From positions 76,149 to 140,148 of the forward strand of contig JBNJEH010000002.1 in NCBI GenBank assembly GCA_051745635.1: a DNA stretch of 64,000 nt. The letters run 5' to 3'. A program made the position numbers and the translations under genes. This document shows positions 25,608 through 34,920 of this stretch, piece by piece (position 1 is the first letter of the stretch; each line of letters starts with the position of its first letter). The DNA is from Brumimicrobium sp051745635 (GTDB lineage: Bacteria > Bacteroidota > Bacteroidia > Flavobacteriales_D > Crocinitomicaceae). The notes under the pieces were generated by a model. That model was not told where the DNA came from. It did not search any database and saw only the letters and a program-made list of their open reading frames with translations.

Positions 25608-26191
25608 TCGAGTGGCTGGAACAAATTGACCAACAACTACTCGTAGCGATTAATGGTTGGCGCTCTCCCTTTTGGAGTGAGGTCATGTGGACCATCAGCA
25701 ACAAATTCGTATGGTTCCCATTATACATTCTTTTATTCGTGCTCGTATATGTAAAGTATTCCATTCGAGCAGCAATTTTATTTACACTCTTCGGTTTCGC
25801 AGCGGTCGGGTTGGCTGACTTTACAGCAACCTATATTTTTAAGGAAGGCGTGGCACGATACAGACCATCTCATCACGAAACGTTGCAGCACCTGCTCTAT
25901 TTCTATGAGATGAAACCTGGAGAACTATACAAAGGTGGACAGTATGGCTTTGTATCTGGTCATGCTACGAATTCATTCGTTATTGCGGTGATGTTTTCGC
26001 TTCGGTTGCGCGCTTCATTCAGCTGGATTGCACCAATATTATTAATCTGGGCTTGCACTGTCGCTTATAGTCGGATTTACCTCGGTGTCCACTACCCGTC
26101 TGACATTTTCGGAGGAGCGCTCTTAGGTACTTTAATTGCAATTCTGATTTACAAGCTATATCAATTACTGCTCTCCCGCATGTCGCGCTAA
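25604..26191 (+). CDS. PAP2-family membrane phosphatase
   Basis: A 195-residue integral membrane phosphatase with about five hydrophobic segments. The three PAP2 catalytic motifs are present: KEGVARYRP (KX6RP), FVSGHATNSF (with the catalytic His) and YSRIYLGVHYPSD (SRX5HX3D). Such enzymes dephosphorylate undecaprenyl pyrophosphate, phosphatidylglycerol phosphate or lipid A. The exact substrate is not evident. Translationally coupled to obg at its 5' end. Its stop codon overlaps the stop of the convergent acyltransferase gene by 3 bp. Confidence 0.88.
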   Translation: MIEWLEQIDQQLLVAINGWRSPFWSEVMWTISNKFVWFPLYILLFVLVYVKYSIRAAILFTLFGFAAVGLADFTATYIFKEGVARYRPSHHETLQHLLYFYEMKPGELYKGGQYGFVSGHATNSFVIAVMFSLRLRASFSWIAPILLIWACTVAYSRIYLGVHYPSDIFGGALLGTLIAILIYKLYQLLLSRMSR

Positions 26192-27513
26192 GCGACGGGT
26201 ATAACTTCCTGAATCTTGTGCAAGAGCTTCTTTCTTTTTGTAAATACAGCGTAGTTTCCCGTATTTTGCTGCATTTTTGAACGTCTCCTGAGTTGTTTAA
26301 ATCGAAGAAACCAATTGTAGGCAATAACACCGGAAAGGGGACTAATGAGAAAATAATACATCAACCACAAACTCCACGAAGAATGTACCAAGTAGTATCC
26401 ACCGAATAAAAATATGAGGTTAAAAAGCCCCACAGCTAACGCTCCAAGCATCATTTTAACACTTCCCCAAAATACGCGTCGCTTAAAAGAACGTTCAACG
26501 AATTTTTTGACAAGCATGTACGGCAGATAATTATTCACTAATCCCAAAAGCATGATAGGAAACAGAACAATTAAAAAAGCGCGGTCACGCCATTTACTCC
26601 ACGCCCTCGTGCACACATGAAAAAGGTCGTTTTCCTCCACCTCAAGCCGATTCAATTCATCAAAATAGTCCTGTAAATCCTGTTTCAATGCTTCCAGTTT
26701 ATCTTTCCGGCTATCTTCATGCTCATTCATCCAATGAGCTAATTGCTTGCTGTACTCCCAGCGCTCGAGCAGCGGAATATTTTTATCGGTGTCCGTATCG
26801 TGCATTCCTTTCCGGGTAATGCGCATAATCATCTCGTGGAGCGGCGCCCATTTTTTATTCCTCACATCTGTAATTTGAGCCCGCATGCGGCGCTCCACCT
26901 CGACCGTCAGGTCATGGATGGTTTTGTTGGGATCGCGAAGAAAATCTTCTTTGTAATTATTCAAACAAAGCGGCTCACCATTGGATATAATCAAATCACT
27001 TCCCACGCGGTTCGGATTAGAGTAATTCGCTCCAACTGCCTGAATGTAGATCGGTTTTTTCCAGTTGAGATTTTCCAGCGCTCCGAACCCAATTCGGACG
27101 GCCCCTTTTTTGACCGGTTTCAACCGGCGAATAAAAACATCATCCGTAAATCCTTCTGAAAAGATGAGTAAGCTTCGACCGTATTTCAAAACGCGGTAAC
27201 ATTTTTGAAATACCCGTTCATTTTTCGCTTTGGTATCTTGTCCGTCGAGTTGTCGATAAATTGGAAACATGTGCGAAGCCCACAATATAGGTTTAAGCAG
27301 TGGTGTAAATACATCGGAACGCGTCATAAAAAAAACGATCGGAGGCTGGGTAGCTGCTACCACCAAAGGATCCATAAAAGAAGCAGCATGATTACTTGTA
27401 AAAATAGTTCTCGCGAAGCGCTTTTTGGGTTTGTTGACGTTTTTCGTTCGCGGATAATAGATCCACAACGGGATTTTCAAAATATACTTGAGCAAAAAAT
27501 ACATCAGTCTCAT
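26188..27513 (-). CDS. Membrane-bound 1-acyl-glycerol-phosphate acyltransferase-like protein
   Basis: A 441-residue PlsC-like acyltransferase. Residues 1-250 carry the catalytic NHAASFMDP (HX4D) and the SEGFTDDVFIRRLKPVKKGA block, which resembles the EGTR-type glycerol-phosphate site. Residues 250-310 form a charged helical region. The C-terminal 130 residues contain about four membrane segments (AFLIVLFPIMLLGLV, LFNLIFLFGGYYLV, YFLISPLSGVIAYNWF). It probably acylates a phospholipid precursor or other lipid head group at the inner membrane, but the exact substrate is unknown. Confidence 0.8.
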   Translation of the reverse strand: MRLMYFLLKYILKIPLWIYYPRTKNVNKPKKRFARTIFTSNHAASFMDPLVVAATQPPIVFFMTRSDVFTPLLKPILWASHMFPIYRQLDGQDTKAKNERVFQKCYRVLKYGRSLLIFSEGFTDDVFIRRLKPVKKGAVRIGFGALENLNWKKPIYIQAVGANYSNPNRVGSDLIISNGEPLCLNNYKEDFLRDPNKTIHDLTVEVERRMRAQITDVRNKKWAPLHEMIMRITRKGMHDTDTDKNIPLLERWEYSKQLAHWMNEHEDSRKDKLEALKQDLQDYFDELNRLEVEENDLFHVCTRAWSKWRDRAFLIVLFPIMLLGLVNNYLPYMLVKKFVERSFKRRVFWGSVKMMLGALAVGLFNLIFLFGGYYLVHSSWSLWLMYYFLISPLSGVIAYNWFLRFKQLRRRSKMQQNTGNYAVFTKRKKLLHKIQEVIPVA

Positions 27514-27551
27514 ACGGCTGCAAATCTAACACTTTTCAGGCAAATCTATTC

Positions 27552-28823
27552 TTAGCTCACAGGATTAAAACAGAGACTACATTTATTTTGCTCTTCATAA
27601 TGGATGTCAAAATCTCCTTCCAGTTGATCAATCAAAGCAGTTAGAAGCACAGCATTGACACTCGTTTCCTTATCTACGTCATAGTGTTCGAATAAATTTT
27701 CTGCTCGATCATCCGCTATTTTCAGTTTGTATTTTGCGCCGTTATCACATGGAAATATATCCAGTTTAAATTTGATTTCTTTGAGTTGGTGATCCTTAGC
27801 CCTGGCAAGCCACAAATGAATACATTCCGTAATGAACAAACCCAGGGGGACCAATGTATCCAGGTTCATGTGTTTGTACTCGACACGTTCGTCGAAGGAA
27901 ACGTATATTCCTCGATACAAACTCTTTAAATAACTCATTAAGTCACGGATATAGGACGTCGCATCCACGAGATTCATCTCCATGGTTTTATAAATATTCT
28001 GATGGATTAAAGCCATCGTCTGCACGCGATTATGGATCTCGATAAGATCTTTTGATTCCTCTTCAGATTTGTTGATGTACAATTTCAGTATGCTCGAAAT
28101 GACCTGTAAATTATTGTTCACGCGATGGTGCACCTCCTGAATCAGTGTTTCCCTTTTTTCATGATGGTATTTTAATTCGCTATACTGCGAAGACAATGTT
28201 TCGATGGCGCGATCCAAATCCGAACTTTTGCGCTCCAGAATACCTTCGAGACGGCGTTTTATTGCGGCTAACTCTTCATTTTCCTGAATCTTAACGAGTG
28301 TCCCTACCGCGATGGAGGCGAGGATTTCAAACAGCTTCACATGAAACTCATTGTAAAATCCCTTTTCTGGATGTTCACTGCTGATTACCGCATAGACCTC
28401 GTCATTGATTTTAATTGGAATTTCAATTTCCGAACCCGCCTCAATCATATCCAGAACGTAATCTTCATGCGCGGTAACATCTTCGATCAAGATAGATTCT
28501 CCGTCACGCGCCGCAATACCAGCAAAGCCCTCCCCTAAATCTAATGTGAGGCGATTGATAATAGATGAATGACCTTCTTTTTTATGACCATAAGCGGCAA
28601 CCTGATTGATACACTTATTCTCCGCATCAACCTTGTAGATCACACAATCTTCGAGTCCTAAACGCGGAGTGATTTCCTCCACAATAATCTGAAAAACCGC
28701 TTGTTCCGATTTCAAATCGATGACTGCCCGACTGAAGAAATGGATAATCTCCAAAAAGGAAGAGAGCCCCTCCTGAATATGCGGTTCACGCAGATTAAGG
28801 TTATTTGTGATTTTACGTTTCAT
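27552..28823 (-). CDS. GAF-containing HisKA_2-type histidine kinase-like protein with degenerate ATPase domain
   Basis: A 423-residue cytoplasmic protein without membrane segments. Residues 20-180 form a GAF domain, residues 180-220 a coiled coil, and near residue 232 lies the HisKA_2 phosphorylation box EVHHRVNNNLQVISSIL with its histidine. The expected HATPase region follows, but the N box reads TECIHLWLARA instead of the normal NExxxNAxKHA, and the G1 box reads ADDRAEN instead of DNG. These replacements remove Asn and Asp/Gly residues needed for ATP. It may be a pseudokinase or partner sensor. The ATG at 28823 is preferred to the TTG at 28832. Confidence 0.8.
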   Translation of the reverse strand: MKRKITNNLNLREPHIQEGLSSFLEIIHFFSRAVIDLKSEQAVFQIIVEEITPRLGLEDCVIYKVDAENKCINQVAAYGHKKEGHSSIINRLTLDLGEGFAGIAARDGESILIEDVTAHEDYVLDMIEAGSEIEIPIKINDEVYAVISSEHPEKGFYNEFHVKLFEILASIAVGTLVKIQENEELAAIKRRLEGILERKSSDLDRAIETLSSQYSELKYHHEKRETLIQEVHHRVNNNLQVISSILKLYINKSEEESKDLIEIHNRVQTMALIHQNIYKTMEMNLVDATSYIRDLMSYLKSLYRGIYVSFDERVEYKHMNLDTLVPLGLFITECIHLWLARAKDHQLKEIKFKLDIFPCDNGAKYKLKIADDRAENLFEHYDVDKETSVNAVLLTALIDQLEGDFDIHYEEQNKCSLCFNPVS

Positions 28824-28902
28824 GGTTTCCAATCAACAATTTAATAAGATTAAATCATTGATTCTTATCAGAAGACTGAAAAATAACTAACTTTTCGACC
28901 AA

Positions 28903-29919
28903 TTACATTTTTTCATCGTCCTGTAGCTCTTTTTCGATGTCACGATTGTTTCCAATGGTCATGCCGAGCTGAAGTTCATGCACATAATTTGTTGCCTGCT
29001 GAACTGCTCCCATTGGAGAATCATAAGCGTAGCCAATACTAAATCGCTGACCAACATTCATTCCCGCAGCAAAATTGAGCGCATCATTAAAACGATAAGC
29101 GATGTTTGCCCAAAAACGGCGTTGATAAATTACGCGGGAACCGAGGTTAAATGATACGGGAGCGTTTCCCACAACCTGCGCCATAAAATGCGGTTCAATG
29201 GCTAAATCTGTCGTTGGAACCGGGAAGTTGTACATTCCATAAGCAAACCAGTGACGGCCCAGTTGGGATTGGGTGACCACCTCATCTATGACTAAATCAT
29301 TCTGAAGCAGTTGAGTACTAGAAACACCAAACTGGAAGCGCTCACCGTACAATGCTAAACCAGCATTAATATCAAACAGGTTTTGATTGGAGTTATTGGC
29401 CAGAAAGTCATTATATTCTGCATCGTCCTGATCCAGCAATACGACTCTGTCACTTCGAATACCAAGACTCGACCAACCTGCGCTCATGCCCAAACTCAAC
29501 ATGGTTTTCTTAGAAAATCGCAAATGATAGGCATAACTCCCCATGACGCTCGTTTTCTGAAAAGGTCCAATCTGATCATTCATCATGCGTCCTCCGACAA
29601 CATGTTTCGTGACACCAATGCTATTCTCTGGACTCTTGAAAATATTTTCGCGATCCGTATTGAATTCATCCAGCACTTTCTCTCGATCGTTGAAACTGAT
29701 TTCGGAATGACCCGTAACATAAAAACTTTGAGGAGAGCCTTCCAGTCCGAGCCATTGGCGTCGGTATCCAACATCTACATTAATTGTCTTTGTCAGCCCG
29801 CCGGCGGCAGGATTAAAAAAATAGGGATTATTGTAATATTGAGAAAAGTGCGCCTCCTGCTGCGCCCAACACCCTATGCTCAACAATAAAACAGTGCATA
29901 TAGTCAGTAAAATCTTCAT
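28903..29919 (-). CDS. PorP/SprF-family outer membrane protein (type IX secretion)
   Basis: A 338-residue protein with a signal peptide (cleavage near GCWAQ) and the PorP/SprF family start EAHFSQYYNNPYFFNPAAGG. It then has a repeating beta pattern of a membrane barrel and ends with an acidic tail. In Bacteroidota, PorP/SprF proteins work with type IX secreted proteins bearing the gliding-type C-terminal domain, helping their surface export or anchoring. It lies 10 bp downstream of exactly such a protein, so the two form a pair. No core secretion genes (porK-N) are in the window. Confidence 0.9.
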   Translation of the reverse strand: MKILLTICTVLLLSIGCWAQQEAHFSQYYNNPYFFNPAAGGLTKTINVDVGYRRQWLGLEGSPQSFYVTGHSEISFNDREKVLDEFNTDRENIFKSPENSIGVTKHVVGGRMMNDQIGPFQKTSVMGSYAYHLRFSKKTMLSLGMSAGWSSLGIRSDRVVLLDQDDAEYNDFLANNSNQNLFDINAGLALYGERFQFGVSSTQLLQNDLVIDEVVTQSQLGRHWFAYGMYNFPVPTTDLAIEPHFMAQVVGNAPVSFNLGSRVIYQRRFWANIAYRFNDALNFAAGMNVGQRFSIGYAYDSPMGAVQQATNYVHELQLGMTIGNNRDIEKELQDDEKM

Positions 29920-29929
29920 AAGTCTTGGT

Positions 29930-32900
29930 TTATCGGATAATACTAATTGAACCCTTCAATTCGTTTCCTTCTCCGTCATTCAATAAAATTCTGTAAAAAT
30001 AAGTACCTACCGGCAATTGTTCTCCTTCATTCATCAGTGTACCGTTCCAGGGTTTTTCGTAGCCTTCCGACTCAAACACCAGGTCTCCCCATCGATTGAC
30101 GATCTTCACCTGGGCTTCAGGGTACAAGACATTCAAGTTTTCCACCACGAATAAATCGTTGCGTCCGTCGTCATTCGGCGTTATTACCGTAGGTATCACC
30201 GGATCATATTCTCCGCACTGCTCTGCTGTCAAAGCAATTGTATCTAAGGTATTTGGGCAAAACGGGTGACTTTGACCGAAAACTATGACATTTTCGCCGC
30301 CGTCCAGGTTACTCACCGTAGTTGATGACGTAGTGCTGTTGGCAAAATCGGCACCGCCTTCAATGACATACCAAATACTGTTAATCGCTCCATAGGTCTC
30401 CGTACCCGACAAGTTCACTCCTTCGTTGATTACACATACTGTCGTATCTTCATTGAATATTTCCGCCTCCTGCATATAAAATACACTCATCGTATCTGAA
30501 GATGGCGGACATGTTCCGTTCGTAATCGTCCACGTCAAATCATTCCATCCACCCTGAAAATCATAAGCTAAAGTATTTGCCGATGTACTGTCCAGAAAGC
30601 TTGCCTCGCCATTCACATCAGCCCAAATACCCATTCCTGAAGAAGGCTGGTTCGCGGCAATATTGATTGATGTATCCTGACACAAATACAGGGAATCCTG
30701 CAGGCTCGCAGGAAGTGGTTGTTCATAGACGGTGACGACCAACGAATCGGACAGACTTCCGCAATTGGTCGTAGAAACTGTCCACACGAACGTATTATCT
30801 CCATACGTCAAGTTATTCGCACCTGTATTGTTGGCGAATTCATTACTAATCGTCGCTCCTCCTGTTGAGACATTCCACTCGCCCGTACCACTTGCGGGAT
30901 CGTCGGCATTCAAGCTCAGACTGGTCGTGTCACACAAACCTGTAGTTGTCGTGTTGATAGTCGGAGTATCTGGATACTCCAGCACTTCAACGTCAAAGGT
31001 ACAAGTTGCCGTATTTCCAGATGAATCCGTCACCTCATACGTTTGTGCTGTAATTCCAATCGGGAACTCATCTCCCGTCGAATAACCTGAGGCATCGATT
31101 TGGTTCAATTGATAACCATTACAATTTTCGGTAACTTCGGGCAAATTATAAGCTACAATTGGTTCACATGTGACGGTGTCATCAGGACACGTAATGGTTG
31201 GGTCTATCGATTCTGTTATTGTCAAATTAAAAGCGCATGAATCTGTATTTCCAGCGGCATCTGTAGCAACAAATATAACCTCGTGCGTTCCAGTACCTAT
31301 CTCTGTCCCTACAACGGGAATCTGCGTTACGACGGGTGTACCACAATTATCAGATGCTGTCGCCAAAGAGGTGAAATCCGTGATTGCATAATTACAATTC
31401 GTTCCGTTACTAAAAAGTTGATCCGACGGGCAAGCAATATCAGGAGCGATCGTGTCATCAGGCACAACATCTACAAAGCAACTTGCGCTATTTCCGTTTT
31501 CATCGATTAGCGTAACTTCAATTGATTCTGCTCCGTTGAGGTTCGTTCCAGGGGCAATATCCTGCGTCAATGTCATGTCGCCAAATGCGGAACAATTATC
31601 GGTTCCACTAACGATTCCAGTGACATCAGGAGCATTATACCCACAGGATGCATTCACTGAAACCACCGTATCAGCTGAACAGTCAGGTACGGGATTTACG
31701 ACATCATCTAAGGTCACTTCCAGATCACAAGTTGCAGAATTGCCCGACAAATCAGTAACGGTCAAAGTAACAGTTGTCGCACCACTTATGAGCGTTCCTG
31801 GTGATGGATTCTGTGTAATGTTGAGGTCAGCTGATGCATCGCAATTATCATCGGCACTCAATAACGATCGATAATCACCGATGTTTCCTTCACAGTTGGT
31901 ACCGGCATTTTCAACCTGGTCAGGCGCACAAGAATTGATAACAGGCGGAACATCGTCGATTACATCGAGTGAAAACGAGCAATTCGAAATATTGCCGGAT
32001 TCATCCTCAACCGTCATTTCAATCGTGTGAGACCCCACGGGTAATGTTGAATTCACGGCGACATCTTGTGACACGAGCAAATCACCTGCAGCACTGCAAT
32101 TGTCATCTAATGTTAGTGCTGAACTGTAATCGGGAACTGTAAAATCACAAGAGGCGCCGGCGCTTTCGGTCTGCGTTCCAGGACAAGTAATTTGAGATGC
32201 AGTTGTATCGGAAAGTGTCACATCAAATGTACACGAATTGGTATTTCCAGCTTCATCTTCGGCAGTCATGGTAATGGTTTGAACGGTGCCTTCCCCACTA
32301 ATGACGGTCCCGATGGATGGCGACTGAGTCACGACAATATCCGAATTAGCGCTACAATTGTCATTGAGTCCTATATTTCCTGAAAAATCAGGTAATGCCA
32401 CTTCACAATTGGCATCCGTAGCAATTGTTATATCGCCGGCACAGGTAATATCGGGCGCCTCATCGTCCACTAACTCTACGTCGAAGCTACACAAAGCACT
32501 ATTGCCATCGAGGTCAAAAACTTCTACTTCGACAGTTGTCGTCCCGGAAATAGTCAGCGACGGACTCGGACTTTGCTGAAAAGTCATATTGTTAACATCA
32601 GAGACACAGTTGTCGTTCCACACCACTTCATCTGTGTAATCCAGCAAAAGGGTGTCACAACTGCCGGTTGCTGTCGACTGTGTTTGCGTCGGTGGACAAC
32701 TAATGACAGGCGCCGTGGTATCCACCAGTTCTACTGTAAAGTCACAAGTATTGGTGTTTCCAAGTTCGTCAGTAGCACTAATCTCAACGAGTTGATCGCT
32801 GGAGATGGTCGTGCCCTGCGCTGGATTCTGTGTAATTGTCAAATCACCAAAAGCCGAACAATTATCGTCGATTGTCGCCAATGACACATAATCGTCTAAC

Positions 32901-33919
32901 GTCCCTTCACAAGCGGCATCAGCCTCAATTGTTTGCGTCGATGGGCAAGTCATCACTGGTCCTACCGTATCTAATGCCGTCACATCAATAGCACAACTGT
33001 TAGTGTTGCCTGAGAGATCTTCAACTGTAACATTGACTGTTATTGTGGTGCCATGACCGTTGATCGCTGTACCCGAAGCTATATCCTGAGTGACGAGCAA
33101 GTCACTATCGTCTGTGCAATTATCTGAAACGACAACCGTTGGGGGTAGTACGAGATCTGGAACTTGTGCTTCACAGACGGAAGCGGGCATATAGACATCC
33201 ACATTGCCATCACAGGTTATGGAGGGATCAGTTACATCTGTTGATGATAGTTGAATGTTGTAAATTGCTACAGAAGGATCTGTTCCTACGCCGTCGGTGT
33301 TGTTCTCCCATCGAAAACCAATCTGAACGTCAGGGTTGTTATCAGCAGAAGCCGGCAATGTCGTCGAGTAAGAAGCCCATTCGCCATCAGGTGCGCAAGT
33401 GATGGGTGTTTTTACCGGATCATCAAGTTGTGTCCATGTTCCACCGTCAAAATACCAGAGTGTGAAATTATCATTCGTTCCGTCACCATTCTCCATGTAT
33501 TCGAACGTGAGATCGATACCACATTGCCCGGAGCAATCGATAACAGGAGATTGAGCGCGCGTATCTGTGAGAACATCGTAACCAAGACCACTGTCATCCG
33601 TGAGGTACGTGGCTCCCGTATCAGCGGCAGCATCACCAATATGCAGCGTTGGGTTTGTTCCACAACCAGCTCCGCAATTGCCAACGCCTTCGCCATTCTC
33701 TTCTGCGCTGACGTACCAGGTATTCGCATCTGTTCCGTTGTTTCCAGCAGGAGTTTCCGTAGACCACTGCCCGTTGGGAGAAGTGAATCCGTTTGCCGCC
33801 GTACCCGAGTTACATCCACTGCCAAATGTTTCCGTCCAGAAAGGCTGGGCATTGGCAAAAGACGTCAATAACAAACAAAAAAGTAATCGACCTAAATACT
33901 TTGTGAGGATAAGTTTCAT
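29930..33919 (-). CDS. Type IX secreted surface protein with HYR-like repeats and gliding CTD
   Basis: A 1329-residue secreted protein. After a signal peptide (about 1-24, ending NAQPF) comes a domain of about 200 residues with GNCGAGC and WTQLDD. Nine related units of roughly 80 residues follow (between about 235 and 970), each with DxxxPxxxCP, DNC, TQxPxxGTxI, and GNxxxC; these resemble hyalin-type repeats. Next are less clear beta domains (SLSLNADDPASGTGEWN and others). The last 85 residues match the gliding-motility C-terminal sorting domain: VITPNDDGRNDLFVVENL, NRWGDLVFES, GTYFYRILL. Conserved cysteine pairs suggest disulphides. It is probably an adhesin or surface filament. Its ligand is unknown. 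Confidence 0.9.
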   Translation of the reverse strand: MKLILTKYLGRLLFCLLLTSFANAQPFWTETFGSGCNSGTAANGFTSPNGQWSTETPAGNNGTDANTWYVSAEENGEGVGNCGAGCGTNPTLHIGDAAADTGATYLTDDSGLGYDVLTDTRAQSPVIDCSGQCGIDLTFEYMENGDGTNDNFTLWYFDGGTWTQLDDPVKTPITCAPDGEWASYSTTLPASADNNPDVQIGFRWENNTDGVGTDPSVAIYNIQLSSTDVTDPSITCDGNVDVYMPASVCEAQVPDLVLPPTVVVSDNCTDDSDLLVTQDIASGTAINGHGTTITVNVTVEDLSGNTNSCAIDVTALDTVGPVMTCPSTQTIEADAACEGTLDDYVSLATIDDNCSAFGDLTITQNPAQGTTISSDQLVEISATDELGNTNTCDFTVELVDTTAPVISCPPTQTQSTATGSCDTLLLDYTDEVVWNDNCVSDVNNMTFQQSPSPSLTISGTTTVEVEVFDLDGNSALCSFDVELVDDEAPDITCAGDITIATDANCEVALPDFSGNIGLNDNCSANSDIVVTQSPSIGTVISGEGTVQTITMTAEDEAGNTNSCTFDVTLSDTTASQITCPGTQTESAGASCDFTVPDYSSALTLDDNCSAAGDLLVSQDVAVNSTLPVGSHTIEMTVEDESGNISNCSFSLDVIDDVPPVINSCAPDQVENAGTNCEGNIGDYRSLLSADDNCDASADLNITQNPSPGTLISGATTVTLTVTDLSGNSATCDLEVTLDDVVNPVPDCSADTVVSVNASCGYNAPDVTGIVSGTDNCSAFGDMTLTQDIAPGTNLNGAESIEVTLIDENGNSASCFVDVVPDDTIAPDIACPSDQLFSNGTNCNYAITDFTSLATASDNCGTPVVTQIPVVGTEIGTGTHEVIFVATDAAGNTDSCAFNLTITESIDPTITCPDDTVTCEPIVAYNLPEVTENCNGYQLNQIDASGYSTGDEFPIGITAQTYEVTDSSGNTATCTFDVEVLEYPDTPTINTTTTGLCDTTSLSLNADDPASGTGEWNVSTGGATISNEFANNTGANNLTYGDNTFVWTVSTTNCGSLSDSLVVTVYEQPLPASLQDSLYLCQDTSINIAANQPSSGMGIWADVNGEASFLDSTSANTLAYDFQGGWNDLTWTITNGTCPPSSDTMSVFYMQEAEIFNEDTTVCVINEGVNLSGTETYGAINSIWYVIEGGADFANSTTSSTTVSNLDGGENVIVFGQSHPFCPNTLDTIALTAEQCGEYDPVIPTVITPNDDGRNDLFVVENLNVLYPEAQVKIVNRWGDLVFESEGYEKPWNGTLMNEGEQLPVGTYFYRILLNDGEGNELKGSISIIR

Positions 33920-34151
33920 CGCGTAATAGTTATAATCTTCAAATATTTAGCGAATATAGAGAAATAAGGTTGAATTAAAAAGAATTCGATCACCAAGATA
34001 ACGATGTTTTAAAAAACAAGCAATCCATCAGAATTTATGGCGCTAAAATGTAATTGTTCACACCCCGTAACGACAAGGTTTTGCAATCCGTCCAAAACAC
34101 TGCAATCAAACCAGGAATTCCAATCGTGAAAATACCCTCTATACTCAATAC
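33920..34151. other. Intergenic region between the gliding-CTD gene and the LOG gene
   Basis: The 326 bp between 33919 and 34246 hold no gene. The right part (34152-34233) is the short repeat described separately. The left part should contain the promoter of the gliding-CTD gene. A TATTTG-like string lies about 25 bp upstream of its ATG on the minus strand, but it does not match the full consensus. Confidence 0.5.
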
Positions 34152-34233
34152 TGTATGCTCACTACTCTTATTGTATGCTCATTACTCTTGCTCAAAACTC
34201 TTGCTGTATGCTCTTGCTCGATACTGTATGCTC
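34152..34233. repeat. Degenerate short repeat, TGTATGCTC units
   Basis: TGTATGCTC occurs four times, starting at 34152, 34172, 34205 and 34225 (spacings 20, 33 and 20). The units are separated by variants of ATTACTCTTG and CAATACT. It ends about 12 bp before the stop codon of the LOG gene. It has no coding potential. Confidence 0.7.
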
Positions 34234-34245
34234 AATACTGATTTG

Positions 34246-34917
34246 CTAAAAGTTCGGAGTCAGCGCGTGCGTTTTAAAGAATTCATCGATGTAGTCAATC
34301 GCGTCTTGCTCTGTATCTACGAGGGCAAAAAGGTCGAGATCATCCTCGGAGATATTGCCTTCCGCCAGCATCGTCGATTTAATCCAGTCAAAAAGTCCCT
34401 GCCAATAGGATTTTCCAATCAAAACCACGGGCTTTCTGTTGATTTTCTTTGTTTGTATCAGTGTAAGCGCCTCACACAACTCGTCCATTGTTCCAAATCC
34501 GCCCGGCAATACTACAAACCCTTGCGAATACTTAACAAAGACCACTTTGCGCACGAAGAAGTAATCAAATTTTAAGTTGGATTCCGGATCGATGTACTGA
34601 TTTCCGCTTTGCTCAAAGGGCAAGTCAATGTTCAAGCCTACCGACTTACCACCACCTTCCTGAGCACCTTTGTTGCCGGCCTCCATAATTCCGGGTCCTC
34701 CGCCGGTAATCACTCCGTATCCGCGTTCGCCCAGCATTTTTGAAATATTGACAGCCATCTGGTAATATTTGCTCTGCGGCTGTGTTCTCGCCGAACCAAA
34801 CACGGAAATACACGGGCCTATTTTCGCCATGCTTTCATATCCGTTTACGAATTCAGCCATGATCTTAAAGATCGCCCAGCTATCATTGGTTTTAATCTCG
34901 TACCAATCTTTTTTCAT
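34246..34917 (-). CDS. LOG family protein (TIGR00730), cytokinin-riboside phosphoribohydrolase-like
   Basis: A 223-residue Rossmann protein with the family motifs GGGPGIMEAGNKGAQEGG and PGGFGTMDELCEALTLIQ. These correspond to the PGGxGTxxE active-site motif of LOG enzymes. Bacterial LOG proteins hydrolyse the N-glycosidic bond of purine nucleotide monophosphates, releasing ribose 5-phosphate and a base. The start ATG is 3 bp after the uvrA stop, so it is the last gene of the lytic transglycosylase-uvrA-LOG operon. Confidence 0.88.
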   Translation of the reverse strand: MKKDWYEIKTNDSWAIFKIMAEFVNGYESMAKIGPCISVFGSARTQPQSKYYQMAVNISKMLGERGYGVITGGGPGIMEAGNKGAQEGGGKSVGLNIDLPFEQSGNQYIDPESNLKFDYFFVRKVVFVKYSQGFVVLPGGFGTMDELCEALTLIQTKKINRKPVVLIGKSYWQGLFDWIKSTMLAEGNISEDDLDLFALVDTEQDAIDYIDEFFKTHALTPNF

Positions 34918-34920
34918 TTG

